From the NCBI RefSeq assembly GCF_039830145.1, contig NZ_CP156082.1:1506001-1570000 (forward strand): DNA of 64,000 nt, in the 5' to 3' direction. Below are positions 8,192 to 17,957 of this stretch, piece by piece. Numbering within the stretch: the first letter of the stretch is position 1; each line of letters begins with the position of its first letter. Below the pieces are notes generated by a model that saw nothing but the letters and a program-made list of their open reading frames with translations, was not told the DNA's origin and ran no database searches. This stretch comes from Croceibacterium sp. TMG7-5b_MA50 (GTDB lineage: Bacteria; Pseudomonadota; Alphaproteobacteria; Sphingomonadales; Sphingomonadaceae). The translations under genes and the position numbers were made by a program.

Positions 8192-11100
8192 TTGCGCCAT
8201 CTGCCGCCCAGCCTGCTGACCCTTGCCGCGGTCCTGGCCGTCTTTCCCGCGACCGCCGTGCTGGCGCAACAAACCCCGGCCGAAGGCGGGGAACAGGCGA
8301 CGCCGGGCGGCGCCGTGGTGGACGAGGCGGCGAACGAGATCATCGTCTTCGCCCGTTCCCTGCGCGGCCAGGTCGACGCGCCTGAACCCCCGCTGCTGGA
8401 ACTGGGGGAGGAGGATATCGCCAGCTACGGCGCCGGCTCCATCGACGAATTGCTGGAACTGCTCGCCCCGCAGGTCACCAGCGGCAGCGGCCGGGGTGAC
8501 GGGCGCCCGGTGATCCTGGTCAACGGCGTGCGCATCGCCAGCTTCCGCGAACTCAGGTCCTACCCGCCCGAGGCGATCGAGAAGGTGGAGGTGTTCCCCG
8601 AATCCGTCGCCCAGCGCTATGGCTATTCGGCGGACCAGCGCGTCGTGAACATCATCCTGAAGAGCAATTACGCCAGTCGGGAGATCGAGGCGGAATACGG
8701 CCAGCCCTGGGATGGCGGCTTCTCCACGCAGGAGGTGGAGGCCACCCTGCTCCGCATCAGCGGCCCCAGCCGCTTCAACGTCAACCTGCGCTGGAACAAC
8801 AGCAGCATCCTGACGGAGGCGGAACGCGGCGTGCTGCAGGCGGTCGGCAGCGTGTCCACCGTGCCGGGCGACCCGGATCAGGCCCGTTACCGCAGCCTCG
8901 TCAGCGACACGGCCGGGCTGGAAGGCACGGTCAACTGGACCACCCGGCTGGACGATGCCGGCACCTCGCTCAGCGTCAACGGCACCGTTGAACGCGACGA
9001 TTCGCTCAGCCTGCAGGGCCTCGACACCGTCACGCTGGCTGATCCTTCGGGAGCGACCGCCTTGCGTGTGCTGGGGGAGGAGGATCCACGCACGGTGGAC
9101 CGGCGCACCACCACCTACTCGGTCGCCAGCGCGCTGAACGCCACGGTGGAGGAATGGCAGCTGACCGGCACCGTCGATGCCAGCCGGCAGGATCAGCGCA
9201 CGCTGACCGCGCGCCGGGCGGATACGTCCGGGCTAGTGGCGGCGGCTGCGGCGGGCACGCTGCCGATCACCGGCGATCTCGGCCAGTTGCCCGATGCGGG
9301 CTTCGACCGGGCGGACAGCACCACCGATACCCTGTCCAGCAAGATCACCGCCAATGGCCGCCCCTTGCTGCTGCCCGCGGGGGAGCTGTCGGTGACGCTG
9401 GATGCCGGTTACGACTGGACGCGCCTGACGCGGGAAGACACCCGCTCCATCAACGAAGATGCCCGGCTGACGCGCGGCAACGTCAATGGCGGGATCAGCG
9501 TCAGCGTGCCGCTGACCAGCGTGCGCGACGACTTCCTGGCCGATGTCGGCAATCTGTCGCTGAACCTGACGGGCGGGGTCGATCACCTGTCGGACTTCGG
9601 CACCCTGACCGACTGGTCGGCGGGGCTGATCTGGGGCGTGACCGACACGCTGACCTTCCGCGCCACCCGCGTCGGGCGTGAACAGGCACCCTCCCTGGCG
9701 CAGCTCGGCAATCCGACGATCGAGACACCCAACGTGTCGATCTTCGACTTCAACACCGGGCAAACCGTGCTGGCGACGGTCATCAGCGGCGGCAATCCCA
9801 CCCTGCCCGAACAGCAGCAGAGCGATTGGAACATCGGCGTCAACTGGCAGCTGCCGTTCCTGGAACGCTCCAATGTCGAGCTCGAATATATCGACACCAA
9901 GTCGGAAGATGTGGCGCAGGGCTTCCCCGTGCTGACCCCGACGATCGAGGCGGCCTTCCCCGGACGGGTCATCCGCGACGCCGACGGCCGGCTGATCTCC
10001 GTCGACCAGCGCCCTGTCACCTTCGCCGAACAGAAGGCGCGCCGCATTCGCGTGGGCTTCAACCTGTCTGGGCCGCTGGGTGATCCATTCACGCCCGAAC
10101 AGCAGGCAGCCCGGCAATCGCGGGATCCGCTGCGGTCTGCCCTGCGGCCCGGCGGCGGTGCGCCCGGCGGCAATGCCGCGCCCGCGCAGGCGCCATCCGC
10201 CCCGGCGGGCGGTACGCCCGACGGGCAGGGTCGCCGGCCGGGCGGCTTCGGCGCCAACCTGACGCCGGAGCAGCGCCAGCAGGTCGCCGCCTTCCGTCAG
10301 ACCTTCTGCAGCAGCGATCCGGCGGTCAGCGCCGCCGCCGACATTTCGGTCCTGCCCGAAGGATTGCAGCAGCGGCTGCGCGGACCGGACGGGCAGATCG
10401 CACCCGAACGCCTGCAAACCTTCCGCGAACGGTTCTGCAGTCGGGAGGCGCCGTTCGGTCGCCCGGCGGGGGCCGAAGGGCAGGCGGCGTCCGGTGGCGC
10501 CGGCGCCCCGACCACGCCGGAAGAGCCGGAGGACCGGGACCGGGATCGGCCCCGGCCGGCGGCCGCCGGCGGCGCGGCCCCGCAGACAGGTGGCCCCGCC
10601 GGCGCGCCTCCTCCGGGCGGTGCGGGTCCGGGCGGCGGACCGGGGGCCGGTCCGGGCGGCCCCGGCGGTGGTGGACGCGGTGGCGGTCCCTTCGGCGGCG
10701 GCAACAACGGTCAGGGTCGCTGGAACCTGAACGTCGATTACACCTACGAGATCGAAAACGAGGTGCTCGTCGCGGAAGGTGGACCGGTGCTCGACCTCCT
10801 GAATGGGGAGGCATTGTCCGGTGACGGCAATCCGCGCCATCGGGTCCGCGCGCGTGGCGGCCTGTTCTATCGCGGCATGGGCGGCTTCCTGCAGGCCGAA
10901 TATATCGGCTCCAACCGGCTGCGCGGCAGCGCCGCGGCGGGCGGGACCGACCTGCTGTTCAACGATTACGCCACGTTCAGCCTGCGTACCTTCGTCAACA
11001 TGAACGAACGCGGCAACCTGACCGAGAACGTTCCGCTGCTGGAGAATGTGCGCGTGTCGTTCAGCATCGACAACATCTTCGACGCCCGTCAGCGGGTCAC

Positions 11101-11194
11101 TAACGACGATGGGGTCGTGCCGATCCGCTACCAGCCGTTCCTGGTCGATCCGATCGGCCGCCGGTTCGAGATCGAATTGCGCAAGCTGTTCTGA
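8192..11194 (+). CDS. TonB-dependent outer-membrane receptor with large low-complexity insert
   Basis: This is a 1000-residue protein with a signal peptide ending near VLAQQ (about residue 26). A plug domain follows (about 60-160: RPVILVNGVRIASFRELRSY, PEAIEKVEVFPESVAQRYGY, RVVNIILKSNY), then a beta-barrel ending in FEIELRKLF with the usual C-terminal aromatic residue. Between about residues 630 and 840 the barrel is interrupted by a Gly/Pro/Ala-rich segment. This contains two similar Cys helices, VAAFRQTFCSSD and LQTFRERFCSRE. The start is TTG at 8192, preceded by GAGGA at a 9-bp spacing; no in-frame ATG fits the signal peptide. The substrate is unknown. Confidence 0.88.
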   Translation: MRHLPPSLLTLAAVLAVFPATAVLAQQTPAEGGEQATPGGAVVDEAANEIIVFARSLRGQVDAPEPPLLELGEEDIASYGAGSIDELLELLAPQVTSGSGRGDGRPVILVNGVRIASFRELRSYPPEAIEKVEVFPESVAQRYGYSADQRVVNIILKSNYASREIEAEYGQPWDGGFSTQEVEATLLRISGPSRFNVNLRWNNSSILTEAERGVLQAVGSVSTVPGDPDQARYRSLVSDTAGLEGTVNWTTRLDDAGTSLSVNGTVERDDSLSLQGLDTVTLADPSGATALRVLGEEDPRTVDRRTTTYSVASALNATVEEWQLTGTVDASRQDQRTLTARRADTSGLVAAAAAGTLPITGDLGQLPDAGFDRADSTTDTLSSKITANGRPLLLPAGELSVTLDAGYDWTRLTREDTRSINEDARLTRGNVNGGISVSVPLTSVRDDFLADVGNLSLNLTGGVDHLSDFGTLTDWSAGLIWGVTDTLTFRATRVGREQAPSLAQLGNPTIETPNVSIFDFNTGQTVLATVISGGNPTLPEQQQSDWNIGVNWQLPFLERSNVELEYIDTKSEDVAQGFPVLTPTIEAAFPGRVIRDADGRLISVDQRPVTFAEQKARRIRVGFNLSGPLGDPFTPEQQAARQSRDPLRSALRPGGGAPGGNAAPAQAPSAPAGGTPDGQGRRPGGFGANLTPEQRQQVAAFRQTFCSSDPAVSAAADISVLPEGLQQRLRGPDGQIAPERLQTFRERFCSREAPFGRPAGAEGQAASGGAGAPTTPEEPEDRDRDRPRPAAAGGAAPQTGGPAGAPPPGGAGPGGGPGAGPGGPGGGGRGGGPFGGGNNGQGRWNLNVDYTYEIENEVLVAEGGPVLDLLNGEALSGDGNPRHRVRARGGLFYRGMGGFLQAEYIGSNRLRGSAAAGGTDLLFNDYATFSLRTFVNMNERGNLTENVPLLENVRVSFSIDNIFDARQRVTNDDGVVPIRYQPFLVDPIGRRFEIELRKLF

Positions 11195-11255
11195 TCGCCG
11201 CATCCGCCTGCCGCGCCCGCTTCCATGGCGGGGCGGCAGGCCCTATCTGCCCCCC

Positions 11256-13196
11256 ATGTCCCGTACGCCTGCCGGTACCCCCCACGATCCCCGCGGTTCG
11301 GCCCGCTTCAACGAAGATCGCGCCGCCTACACCGTCTCCTCCGCCCAGCCCGATCTGGAGACGGGCGTCGCCGCCATTAGGGAGACGGTCCGCACGCTGA
11401 AGCCCAAGCCCGGCGTGTACCGCATGCTCGATGCCCGGGGGGAGGTGCTGTATGTCGGCAAGGCGCGCGCGCTGAAGAACCGCGTCGCCAATTACACGCA
11501 GATCGCCGGCCTCTCCAACCGCCTGCGCCGCATGGTCGGCCAGACGCGCAGCATGGAGATCGTGACCACGAACTCGGAGGCAGAGGCGCTGCTGCTGGAA
11601 GCGCAGCTCATCAAGCGGTTCCGCCCGCCCTATAACGTGTTGCTGCGCGACGACAAAAGCTTCCCCTTCATCCTGCTGCGCGCCGGGCATGACTTCCCGC
11701 GCATCCAGAAACACCGCGGCGCGCGCAAGATGCAGGGCCAATATTACGGCCCCTTCGCCAGCGCGGGCAGCGTCAACACCACCATCAACGCGCTGCAGAA
11801 GCTGTTCCTGCTGCGCAGCTGCACCGACAGCTTCTTCGCCCGCCGCGACCGGCCCTGCCTGCTCTACCAGATCAAGCGCTGCTCGGCGCCCTGTGTGGGC
11901 CGCATCGACAAGGCGGGTTATGGCGAGCTGATCCAGGAGGCGAAGGACTTCCTCGGCGGCCGGTCGGGCGCGGTGCAGAAGAAGATCGAGGCGCAGATGG
12001 CCGAGGCGGCGGAGGCGCTCGACTTCGAACGCGCCGCCATGCTGCGCGACCGGTTGCGCGCGGCGACCTTCATCCAGGGCACGCAGGCGATCAATGCCGG
12101 CGGGGTCGGCGATGCGGACGTGTTCGCGCTGGCATGCAAGGGCGGGCATGTCGCCGTGCAGGGCTTCTTCATCCGCGGCGGGCAGAACTGGGGCCACCGC
12201 GCCTTCTTCCCCAGCCACACGGCGGAGGTGAGCGAGGAGGAGATCCTGTCGCGCGTGCTGGCGCAGTTCTACGAGGAGGTGCCGCCGCCGCCCACCATCC
12301 TGGTCGATCGCGAACTGCCGGAGCGTGAAGTGCTGGAGGAGGCGCTGGGCGCCCTCGCCGGCCGCCGGGTGGAGCTCAGCATTCCGCAGCGGGGCGACCG
12401 CCGCCGGCTGATGGAACAGGCCCGCCGCAATGCGGAGGAGGCGCTCGACCGCCGCATGGCGGAAACCGGCACGCAGGCCAGGCTGATGGCGGACCTCACC
12501 GAGTTCCTGGAGCTGCCCGATGTGCCGCAGCGGATCGAGGTCTACGACAACAGCCACATCCAGGGCACCAAGGCGGTCGGCGCGATGATTGTCGCCGGGC
12601 CAACCGGCTATCTCAAGAACCAGTACCGCAAGTTCAATATCCGCAGCGCGCAGACGAACGACGACTTTGCCATGATGCGCGAGGTCATGGGCCGCCGCTT
12701 CGCCCGCGCGCTAGAGGAGGACCCGGACCGCGACAGCGGGATGTGGCCCGATCTTGTGCTGATTGACGGCGGCAAGGGGCAGATGTCCTCCGTCCGCGAC
12801 GCGCTGGAGGAATTGGGGATCGAGGACGTGCCGCTGATCGCGATCGCCAAGGGCCCGCACCACGGGCGCGAAGGGCGGGAGGTGTTCCACTTCCCAGACG
12901 GGCGGGAAAAGATGCTGCCGGTCAATTCGCCACTGCTGTTCTACCTCCAGCGCCTGCGGGACGAGGTGCACCGCTACGTCATCGGCGCCCATCGGGAGAA
13001 GCGCAGCCGCGCCATCACCGCCAGCCCGCTGGACGAGATCCCCGGCATCGGCCCCGCCCGCAAGCGCGCGCTGCTCCTCCATTTCGGCACCGCCGGCAAG
13101 GTCCGCGCGGCGGGGCTGGAGGACCTGCAGCGCGCGCCCGGCGTCAGCGCGGCGGTGGCGCAGGCGGTGTACGATTTCTACCACCCGCGGGGGTGA
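11256..13196 (+). CDS. uvrC: UvrABC excision nuclease subunit C
   Basis: This 646-residue protein performs the dual incision step of nucleotide excision repair. Its GIY-YIG N-terminal nuclease reads KPGVYRMLDARGEVLYVGKA. A UVR motif lies around ALDFERAAMLRDRLRAA. The UvrC RNase-H-like endonuclease region includes RIEVYDNSHIQGTKAVGAM and PDLVLIDGGKGQM. The C-terminal helix-hairpin-helix reads LDEIPGIGPARKRALLLHF. The ATG at 11256 is chosen because the frame upstream is only the antiphase of the receptor gene. The Ala/Pro-rich leader before the GIY-YIG domain is longer than in E. coli. Confidence 0.97.
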   Translation: MSRTPAGTPHDPRGSARFNEDRAAYTVSSAQPDLETGVAAIRETVRTLKPKPGVYRMLDARGEVLYVGKARALKNRVANYTQIAGLSNRLRRMVGQTRSMEIVTTNSEAEALLLEAQLIKRFRPPYNVLLRDDKSFPFILLRAGHDFPRIQKHRGARKMQGQYYGPFASAGSVNTTINALQKLFLLRSCTDSFFARRDRPCLLYQIKRCSAPCVGRIDKAGYGELIQEAKDFLGGRSGAVQKKIEAQMAEAAEALDFERAAMLRDRLRAATFIQGTQAINAGGVGDADVFALACKGGHVAVQGFFIRGGQNWGHRAFFPSHTAEVSEEEILSRVLAQFYEEVPPPPTILVDRELPEREVLEEALGALAGRRVELSIPQRGDRRRLMEQARRNAEEALDRRMAETGTQARLMADLTEFLELPDVPQRIEVYDNSHIQGTKAVGAMIVAGPTGYLKNQYRKFNIRSAQTNDDFAMMREVMGRRFARALEEDPDRDSGMWPDLVLIDGGKGQMSSVRDALEELGIEDVPLIAIAKGPHHGREGREVFHFPDGREKMLPVNSPLLFYLQRLRDEVHRYVIGAHREKRSRAITASPLDEIPGIGPARKRALLLHFGTAGKVRAAGLEDLQRAPGVSAAVAQAVYDFYHPRG

Positions 13197-13250
13197 CAGG
13201 CCGCGCCGCTCCCGTTTATGTCAGACAAAACGCTGACCCGGGAGACTGCC

Positions 13251-14255
13251 ATGATCCGCCGCGCCGCCCTTGCCGCCACCGCCGCCACGCTCGCCCTCAC
13301 CGGCTGCGCGCCGAGCGGGCCGCAAGGCGCCACGCCGCTGGCCGCCGCCGACGGCTGCAACCCGCTGTTCCGCAACCGCTGGACCGCCGACCCCGCCCCG
13401 CTGGTAACGGGTGACCGCCTGTACCTCTACGCGGGCCACGACAATGGGGAGGAGCACTTCCGCATCGACGAATGGGTCGCCTACTCCACCACCGATATGA
13501 AGACCTGGACCGATCACGGCGCCTTCATGAAACCGACCGACTTCACCTGGTCCACCGGGGAGGCATGGGCATCCCAGATGGTCGAGCACGGCGGCAGGTA
13601 CTACTTCTACGTCACCGCGCAGCATGCGAAGCCCCATGGCGGCAAGGCCATCGGCGTGGCGGTCGGCGACAGCCCGCTGGGCCCGTTCACCGATGCCCGC
13701 GGGTCCGCGCTGGTGCTGGACAACAAGGACACCTGGCGCACCTGGAGCGATATCGACCCCACCGTGCTGGTCGACGATGACGGTACGGCGTACCTCGCCT
13801 GGGGCAATTCCAACCTGTACCTGGCGAAGCTGAAGCCCAACATGATCGAGCTGGACGGCCCGCCGCAGGAACTGCACCTCACCAATTACCTGGAGGGGCC
13901 GTGGCTGCACAAGCGCGGCGACCTGTATTACCTCACCTACGCCTCCATCAAGGAGCCGGAGCAGAAGAACGAGCGCATCTCCTACGCCACCGCCCCCTCC
14001 ATGGCTGGCCCATGGACCTATCGCGGGGAATTGACCGGGGAGGCGGAGAACAGCTTCACCATCCATGCCGGGATCGAGCAGTTCAAGGGCGAGTGGTACT
14101 TCTTCTACCACAACGGGCTGCTGACGATCGACGGCAAGCCGGGCTCGCAATATCGCCGGTCCGTGGCGGCGGAACGCATCGTCTACAACGGCGATGGCAC
14201 GATGCAGCCGATCACCCAGACGCGGCAGGGGGTCGCCACCGGTCCCTGCCGGTAA
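13251..14255 (+). CDS. Glycoside hydrolase family 43 lipoprotein
   Basis: The 334-residue protein starts with a lipoprotein signal (ATLALTGCAPSG, cysteine in a lipobox), so it is probably anchored in the envelope. The GH43 five-bladed propeller signatures are all present: the catalytic-base region TADPAPLVTGDRLYLYAGHD, the second aspartate in DIDPTVLVDDDGTAYLAWG, and the acid region EGPWLHKRGDLYYLTYA. GH43 enzymes cleave xylo- or arabino-oligosaccharides. The ATG at 13251 has GGGAG seven bases upstream and puts the lipobox at the normal distance; an earlier ATG at 13218 would give an atypical leader. No other carbohydrate-degradation genes are adjacent, so the exact substrate is open. Confidence 0.9.
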   Translation: MIRRAALAATAATLALTGCAPSGPQGATPLAAADGCNPLFRNRWTADPAPLVTGDRLYLYAGHDNGEEHFRIDEWVAYSTTDMKTWTDHGAFMKPTDFTWSTGEAWASQMVEHGGRYYFYVTAQHAKPHGGKAIGVAVGDSPLGPFTDARGSALVLDNKDTWRTWSDIDPTVLVDDDGTAYLAWGNSNLYLAKLKPNMIELDGPPQELHLTNYLEGPWLHKRGDLYYLTYASIKEPEQKNERISYATAPSMAGPWTYRGELTGEAENSFTIHAGIEQFKGEWYFFYHNGLLTIDGKPGSQYRRSVAAERIVYNGDGTMQPITQTRQGVATGPCR

Positions 14256-14258
14256 CGC

Positions 14259-14645
14259 TCAGCGGCGGTGGTAGCTCTGCGCCGCCGCCGCGTCCTGCAC
14301 GTCGTAGCTGAACCAGGCGCCCGCCCCATGGTCGTAGACCTGGACCATGCCGTCGGCGACCCGCGCCTCGAACGAAGTGCCCGATCCGCGATCGTGGCCG
14401 GTCACCCGATCGCCTTCGCGCACGAAGGAGACGAAGGTCACCTCCTCCGTGCTGTAGATTTCCGGCAGAGTACCACCGAACCCGGCGGAACGATCCCCGT
14501 CGAAACCCTGCAACCGGTCGCCGCGGCATTCGGCCGCGATGCGCCGGTCGTGCCCGGCCGCATGGTCGTAGATGCCGGCAACCTTCCTGCCGGTGACGGA
14601 GGCGAAGGTCGCGGCAGCGACCATGGCGCGAACGTGGGGCTTCAT
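14259..14645 (-). CDS. Hypothetical protein, 128 aa, with terminal YDH(A/G)AG motifs
   Basis: The protein is not recognised. It has no clear signal peptide or membrane span. It contains IYDHAAGHDRRIAAECRGDR near the N-terminus and VYDHGAGAWFSYDVQD at the C-terminus, so a YDH-x-AG motif occurs at both ends. The middle (EEVTFVSFVREGDRVTGHDR) looks like beta strands. The ATG ending at 14645 is chosen because longer frames run into the tesB gene. The gene lies 40 bp downstream of tesB on the same strand and ends 3 bp from the convergent GH43 gene. Its arrangement suggests co-transcription with tesB. Confidence 0.6.
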   Translation of the reverse strand: MKPHVRAMVAAATFASVTGRKVAGIYDHAAGHDRRIAAECRGDRLQGFDGDRSAGFGGTLPEIYSTEEVTFVSFVREGDRVTGHDRGSGTSFEARVADGMVQVYDHGAGAWFSYDVQDAAAAQSYHRR

Positions 14646-14685
14646 GATGGAACGCGGCACCGGCTCACGGGAAGGCACACCTTCC

Positions 14686-15579
14686 TCACGCCAGCCGCAC
14701 CATTCCTTCCTGCGCGACACTCGCCACCAGGCGCCCGTCGCGGGTGAAGATGCGCCCCCGGCCGAAACCGCGCGCCGCGCCGGACCACGGGCTCTCGATC
14801 ACGTAGAGCAGCCAGTCGTCCGCCCGGAACTCGCCATGGAACCACAATGCATGGTCCAGGCTCGCCGCCTTCACGTCGCCTCGCGGGAAGCTGAGGCCGT
14901 GGGGTTGCAGCGCGGTCGACAGCAGCTGGAAATCGCTGGCATAAGCCAGCACCGCATTGTGCACGGGGCGCCCGTCGGGGAGCGGCGCGACCGTGCGGAA
15001 CCAGACATGCGCCACCGGCGCCCGCTTCTGCGGGTCCAGCCAGTCGCGCGGTTCCACCGACCGGAAATCGATCGGCCGGCTGCGGATCATGAACTGCTTG
15101 GCCAGCCCTTCGGGCAATTGTTCGGCCACTTCGCGCCGGATCTGCGCGTCGGACACCAGCTCCTCGGGCGGGGGCACGTCGGGCATCTCCGCCCATTGGT
15201 GCGACGGCCCGTCCTGCGCCTCCTGGAAGGAGACGAGCAGCGTCAGGATCGGCTGGCCCTGCTGGCTGGCGACGACGCGGCGGTTGGAAAAGCTGTTGCC
15301 ATCCAGATCACGCTTCACCCGGAACTCGATCGGGTGCTGGTCCGTGCCGGCGCGCAGGAAATAGGCGTGCAGCGAATTGGCCATCCTGCTTTCGGGTACG
15401 GTCCGCCGGGCGGCGCCCAGCGCCTGCGCGATCGCCTGCCCGCCGAACACCCGGCCCGCCGCGTCGGGCTGCCGCCGGCCGATGAAGCGATCACCCCCGC
15501 GGGGTTCCAGGTCCAGCAGCAGCGTCAATTCCGCCACAAGTTGTTCGGGCGTGGGTCGTCTGGAGTCAAAGCTGGCCAT
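14686..15579 (-). CDS. tesB: Acyl-CoA thioesterase II (TesB-like)
   Basis: The 297-residue protein is a double hot-dog thioesterase that hydrolyses acyl-CoA to free acid and CoA. The first hot-dog carries RVFGGQAIAQALGAARRTV and HSLHAYFLRAG-like sequence (NSLHAYFLRAGTD). The second carries VHNAVLAYASDFQLLSTAL and SLDHALWFHGEFRADDWLLY, with the catalytic aspartate/threonine/glutamine arrangement expected of TesB. RIFTRDGRLVASVAQEGMVR near the end is a strong family signature. Length matches E. coli TesB (286). Confidence 0.95.
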   Translation of the reverse strand: MASFDSRRPTPEQLVAELTLLLDLEPRGGDRFIGRRQPDAAGRVFGGQAIAQALGAARRTVPESRMANSLHAYFLRAGTDQHPIEFRVKRDLDGNSFSNRRVVASQQGQPILTLLVSFQEAQDGPSHQWAEMPDVPPPEELVSDAQIRREVAEQLPEGLAKQFMIRSRPIDFRSVEPRDWLDPQKRAPVAHVWFRTVAPLPDGRPVHNAVLAYASDFQLLSTALQPHGLSFPRGDVKAASLDHALWFHGEFRADDWLLYVIESPWSGAARGFGRGRIFTRDGRLVASVAQEGMVRLA

Positions 15580-15683
15580 CGTCCGTCGCAGATGCGCGGC
15601 ACGCCATGGCTAGTCAACTTTATTGCAGCGCGGTGTCACAAACCGTTACGCGGGCCCCCTCCTTTCCCTGTGCCGTCCAACTT

Positions 15684-17858
15684 TCAGCCGGCCAGCGCCG
15701 CCAGCAGCAGCAGCGCGACGATGTTGGTGATCTTGATCATCGGGTTGACCGCCGGACCCGCGGTATCCTTGTACGGGTCGCCCACCGTGTCGCCGGTGAC
15801 GGCGGCCTTGTGCGCCTCCGATCCCTTGCCGCCGTGGTTGCCGTCCTCGATGAACTTCTTGGCATTGTCCCACGCGCCGCCGCCGCTGGTCATCGACAGC
15901 GCCAGGAACAGCCCGCCGACGATCACGCCCAGCAGCAGGGCGCCCAGCGCCGCGAAGCCGTTCTGCTGCCCGGCGACCAACGTGATGCCGTAATACACCG
16001 CCACCGGCGCCAGCACCGGCAACAGGCTGGGCACGACCATCTCCTTGATCGCGGCCTTGGTCACCAGGTCCACCGTGCGGGCGTAATCGGGCTTGCTGGT
16101 GCCGGCCATGATGCCCGGATTGCCGGCGAACTGCGCGCGCACGTCCTGCACCACGTCGCCCGCCGCGCGGCCCACGGCCGTCATGCCCATCGCGCCGAAC
16201 AGGTATGGCAGCAACGCGCCCAGCAGCAGGCCGACGATGACGTAGGGGTTCTCCAGGCTGAAATCGACGTCGAGGCCGGGGAAGAACTCGGCAAGATCGG
16301 TGGTGTAGGCGGCGAACAGGACCAGCGCGGCCAACCCGGCCGACCCGATGGCATATCCCTTCGTCACCGCCTTGGTCGTGTTGCCCACCGCATCCAGCGC
16401 ATCGGTCCGTGCGCGGACCGTGGCGTCCAGTCCAGCCATCTCGGCGATGCCGCCGGCATTGTCGGTCACCGGGCCGTAGGCGTCCAGCGCGACCACCATG
16501 CCCGCCAGCGCCAGCATGGCCGTCGCGGCATAGGCGATGCCGATCAGGCCGGCGATCTCGTAGGCGCCGATGATCCCGGCGACGATCACCAGCGTGGGCA
16601 GCGCGGTCGCCTCCAGGCTGATGGCGAGGCCCTGGATCACATTGGTGCCGTGCCCCGTCTCGCTCGCTTTCGCGATGGAGCGGACCGGGCGGAAGCCGGT
16701 GCCGGTGTAATATTCGGTGATCCAGATGATCGCGCCGGTGATCAGCAGGCCCAGCAGGCTGCACCAGAACAGCGCCCAGCCGGTGAACGGCCGCACCTGC
16801 GCTGCCATGCCCTCCACGTCGATCGGCTCGCCCGGCGCCACCCCTTGCGTGGTGATGGTCAGCGCGTCGCCGCCGATCGCGGCGTCCATGCCGCCCAGCG
16901 CCAGGTTGATGGCGAACCAGATCGCGGGGATCGACAGCAACGCCGTCAGGCCGAACCCCTTGTACATCGCGCCCATCACATTGGTCGCCCGGCTGCCGCT
17001 CTTGCCCAGCCGCACGGCATAGGTGCCGATGATGCTGGTGACGATGCACACTCCGCCGATCAGCAGCGGCAATGCCATCAGCGGCAGCAGCAGGTCGCCC
17101 GCATCGCGCACCAGCAGCGCGGTCAGCACCATGGTCGCGCCCACCGTCACGACGTAGGTTTCGAACAGGTCGGCGGCCATGCCGGCGCAATCGCCCACAT
17201 TGTCGCCCACATTGTCGGCGATCACGGCGGGGTTGCGCGGGTCGTCCTCTGGGATGCCGGCCTCCACCTTGCCCACCAGATCGGCGCCGACATCGGCCGC
17301 CTTGGTGAAGATGCCGCCGCCCAGCCGCGCGAAGATGGAGATCAGCGACGCGCCGAAGGCCAGCGCCACCAGCGCGTCCACCACCTGCCGGTTGTTGGGC
17401 GCCAGCCCCACCGGCCCGACCAGCAGGCCGAAGAAGCAGGCGATCGCCAGCAGCGCCAGGCCCGCCACCAGCATGCCGGTGATCGCGCCGGACCGAAACG
17501 CCAGCGTCAATCCTTCCTGCAGGCCCGTCGCCGCAGCTGCGGCGGTGCGCAGATTGGCGCGCACGGAAATGGTCATGCCGATGAATCCGGCGACGCCCGA
17601 CAGCACCGCCCCCACCACGAAACCACCCGCGCTGATCGGCCCCAGCAGCAGCAGCACGACCAGCGCCATGACCGCGCCGACCACGGCGATGGTGGTGTAT
17701 TGCCGCCGCAGATATGCCGTCGCGCCCTCCTGGATGGCGGCGGCGATCTCCCGCATGCGGTCGGTTCCGGTGGCGCTGCCCAGCACCTGACGGCTGGTGA
17801 AAAAGCCGTAGACAATGGCCAGCAGGCCCAGCGCCACGGCGATACCGATCAAGTTCAT
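15684..17858 (-). CDS. hppA: Membrane-bound proton-translocating pyrophosphatase (K+-independent type)
   Basis: This 724-residue polytopic protein (about 16 TM segments) couples PPi hydrolysis to ion pumping. The substrate-binding loop [14 protein letters not shown] and the acidic motif [19 protein letters not shown] are intact, as is NAKKFIE near the C-terminus. Residue 496, in [11 protein letters not shown], is lysine. Mutagenesis in the family (Ala to Lys at this site) shows that lysine there removes potassium dependence, so this is predicted to be the K+-insensitive H+-pumping subtype. It lies 99 bp downstream of thiL on the same strand, probably with its own promoter. Confidence 0.96.
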   Translation of the reverse strand: MNLIGIAVALGLLAIVYGFFTSRQVLGSATGTDRMREIAAAIQEGATAYLRRQYTTIAVVGAVMALVVLLLLGPISAGGFVVGAVLSGVAGFIGMTISVRANLRTAAAAATGLQEGLTLAFRSGAITGMLVAGLALLAIACFFGLLVGPVGLAPNNRQVVDALVALAFGASLISIFARLGGGIFTKAADVGADLVGKVEAGIPEDDPRNPAVIADNVGDNVGDCAGMAADLFETYVVTVGATMVLTALLVRDAGDLLLPLMALPLLIGGVCIVTSIIGTYAVRLGKSGSRATNVMGAMYKGFGLTALLSIPAIWFAINLALGGMDAAIGGDALTITTQGVAPGEPIDVEGMAAQVRPFTGWALFWCSLLGLLITGAIIWITEYYTGTGFRPVRSIAKASETGHGTNVIQGLAISLEATALPTLVIVAGIIGAYEIAGLIGIAYAATAMLALAGMVVALDAYGPVTDNAGGIAEMAGLDATVRARTDALDAVGNTTKAVTKGYAIGSAGLAALVLFAAYTTDLAEFFPGLDVDFSLENPYVIVGLLLGALLPYLFGAMGMTAVGRAAGDVVQDVRAQFAGNPGIMAGTSKPDYARTVDLVTKAAIKEMVVPSLLPVLAPVAVYYGITLVAGQQNGFAALGALLLGVIVGGLFLALSMTSGGGAWDNAKKFIEDGNHGGKGSEAHKAAVTGDTVGDPYKDTAGPAVNPMIKITNIVALLLLAALAG

Positions 17859-17957
17859 CGGCGATCCTCTCCTGATGGCCCGATCATTGTCGCCGGGTCC
17901 AAACAGCGGAGGCTAAGGGCTAAAACGTCATGCGCAAGCGAAAAGCTGGCACGCTAA

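Noticed and set aside
9233-11203. A 656-residue open frame on the minus strand across the first TonB receptor.
   Set aside because: It is antisense to the receptor. The receptor frame has a signal peptide, plug motifs and a terminal Phe.
15606-17957. A 783-residue open frame on the plus strand across hppA.
   Set aside because: It is the antisense frame of hppA. Its translation is His/Arg/Gln-rich low complexity, which is typical of GC-rich shadow frames, and the minus-strand protein is unmistakable.
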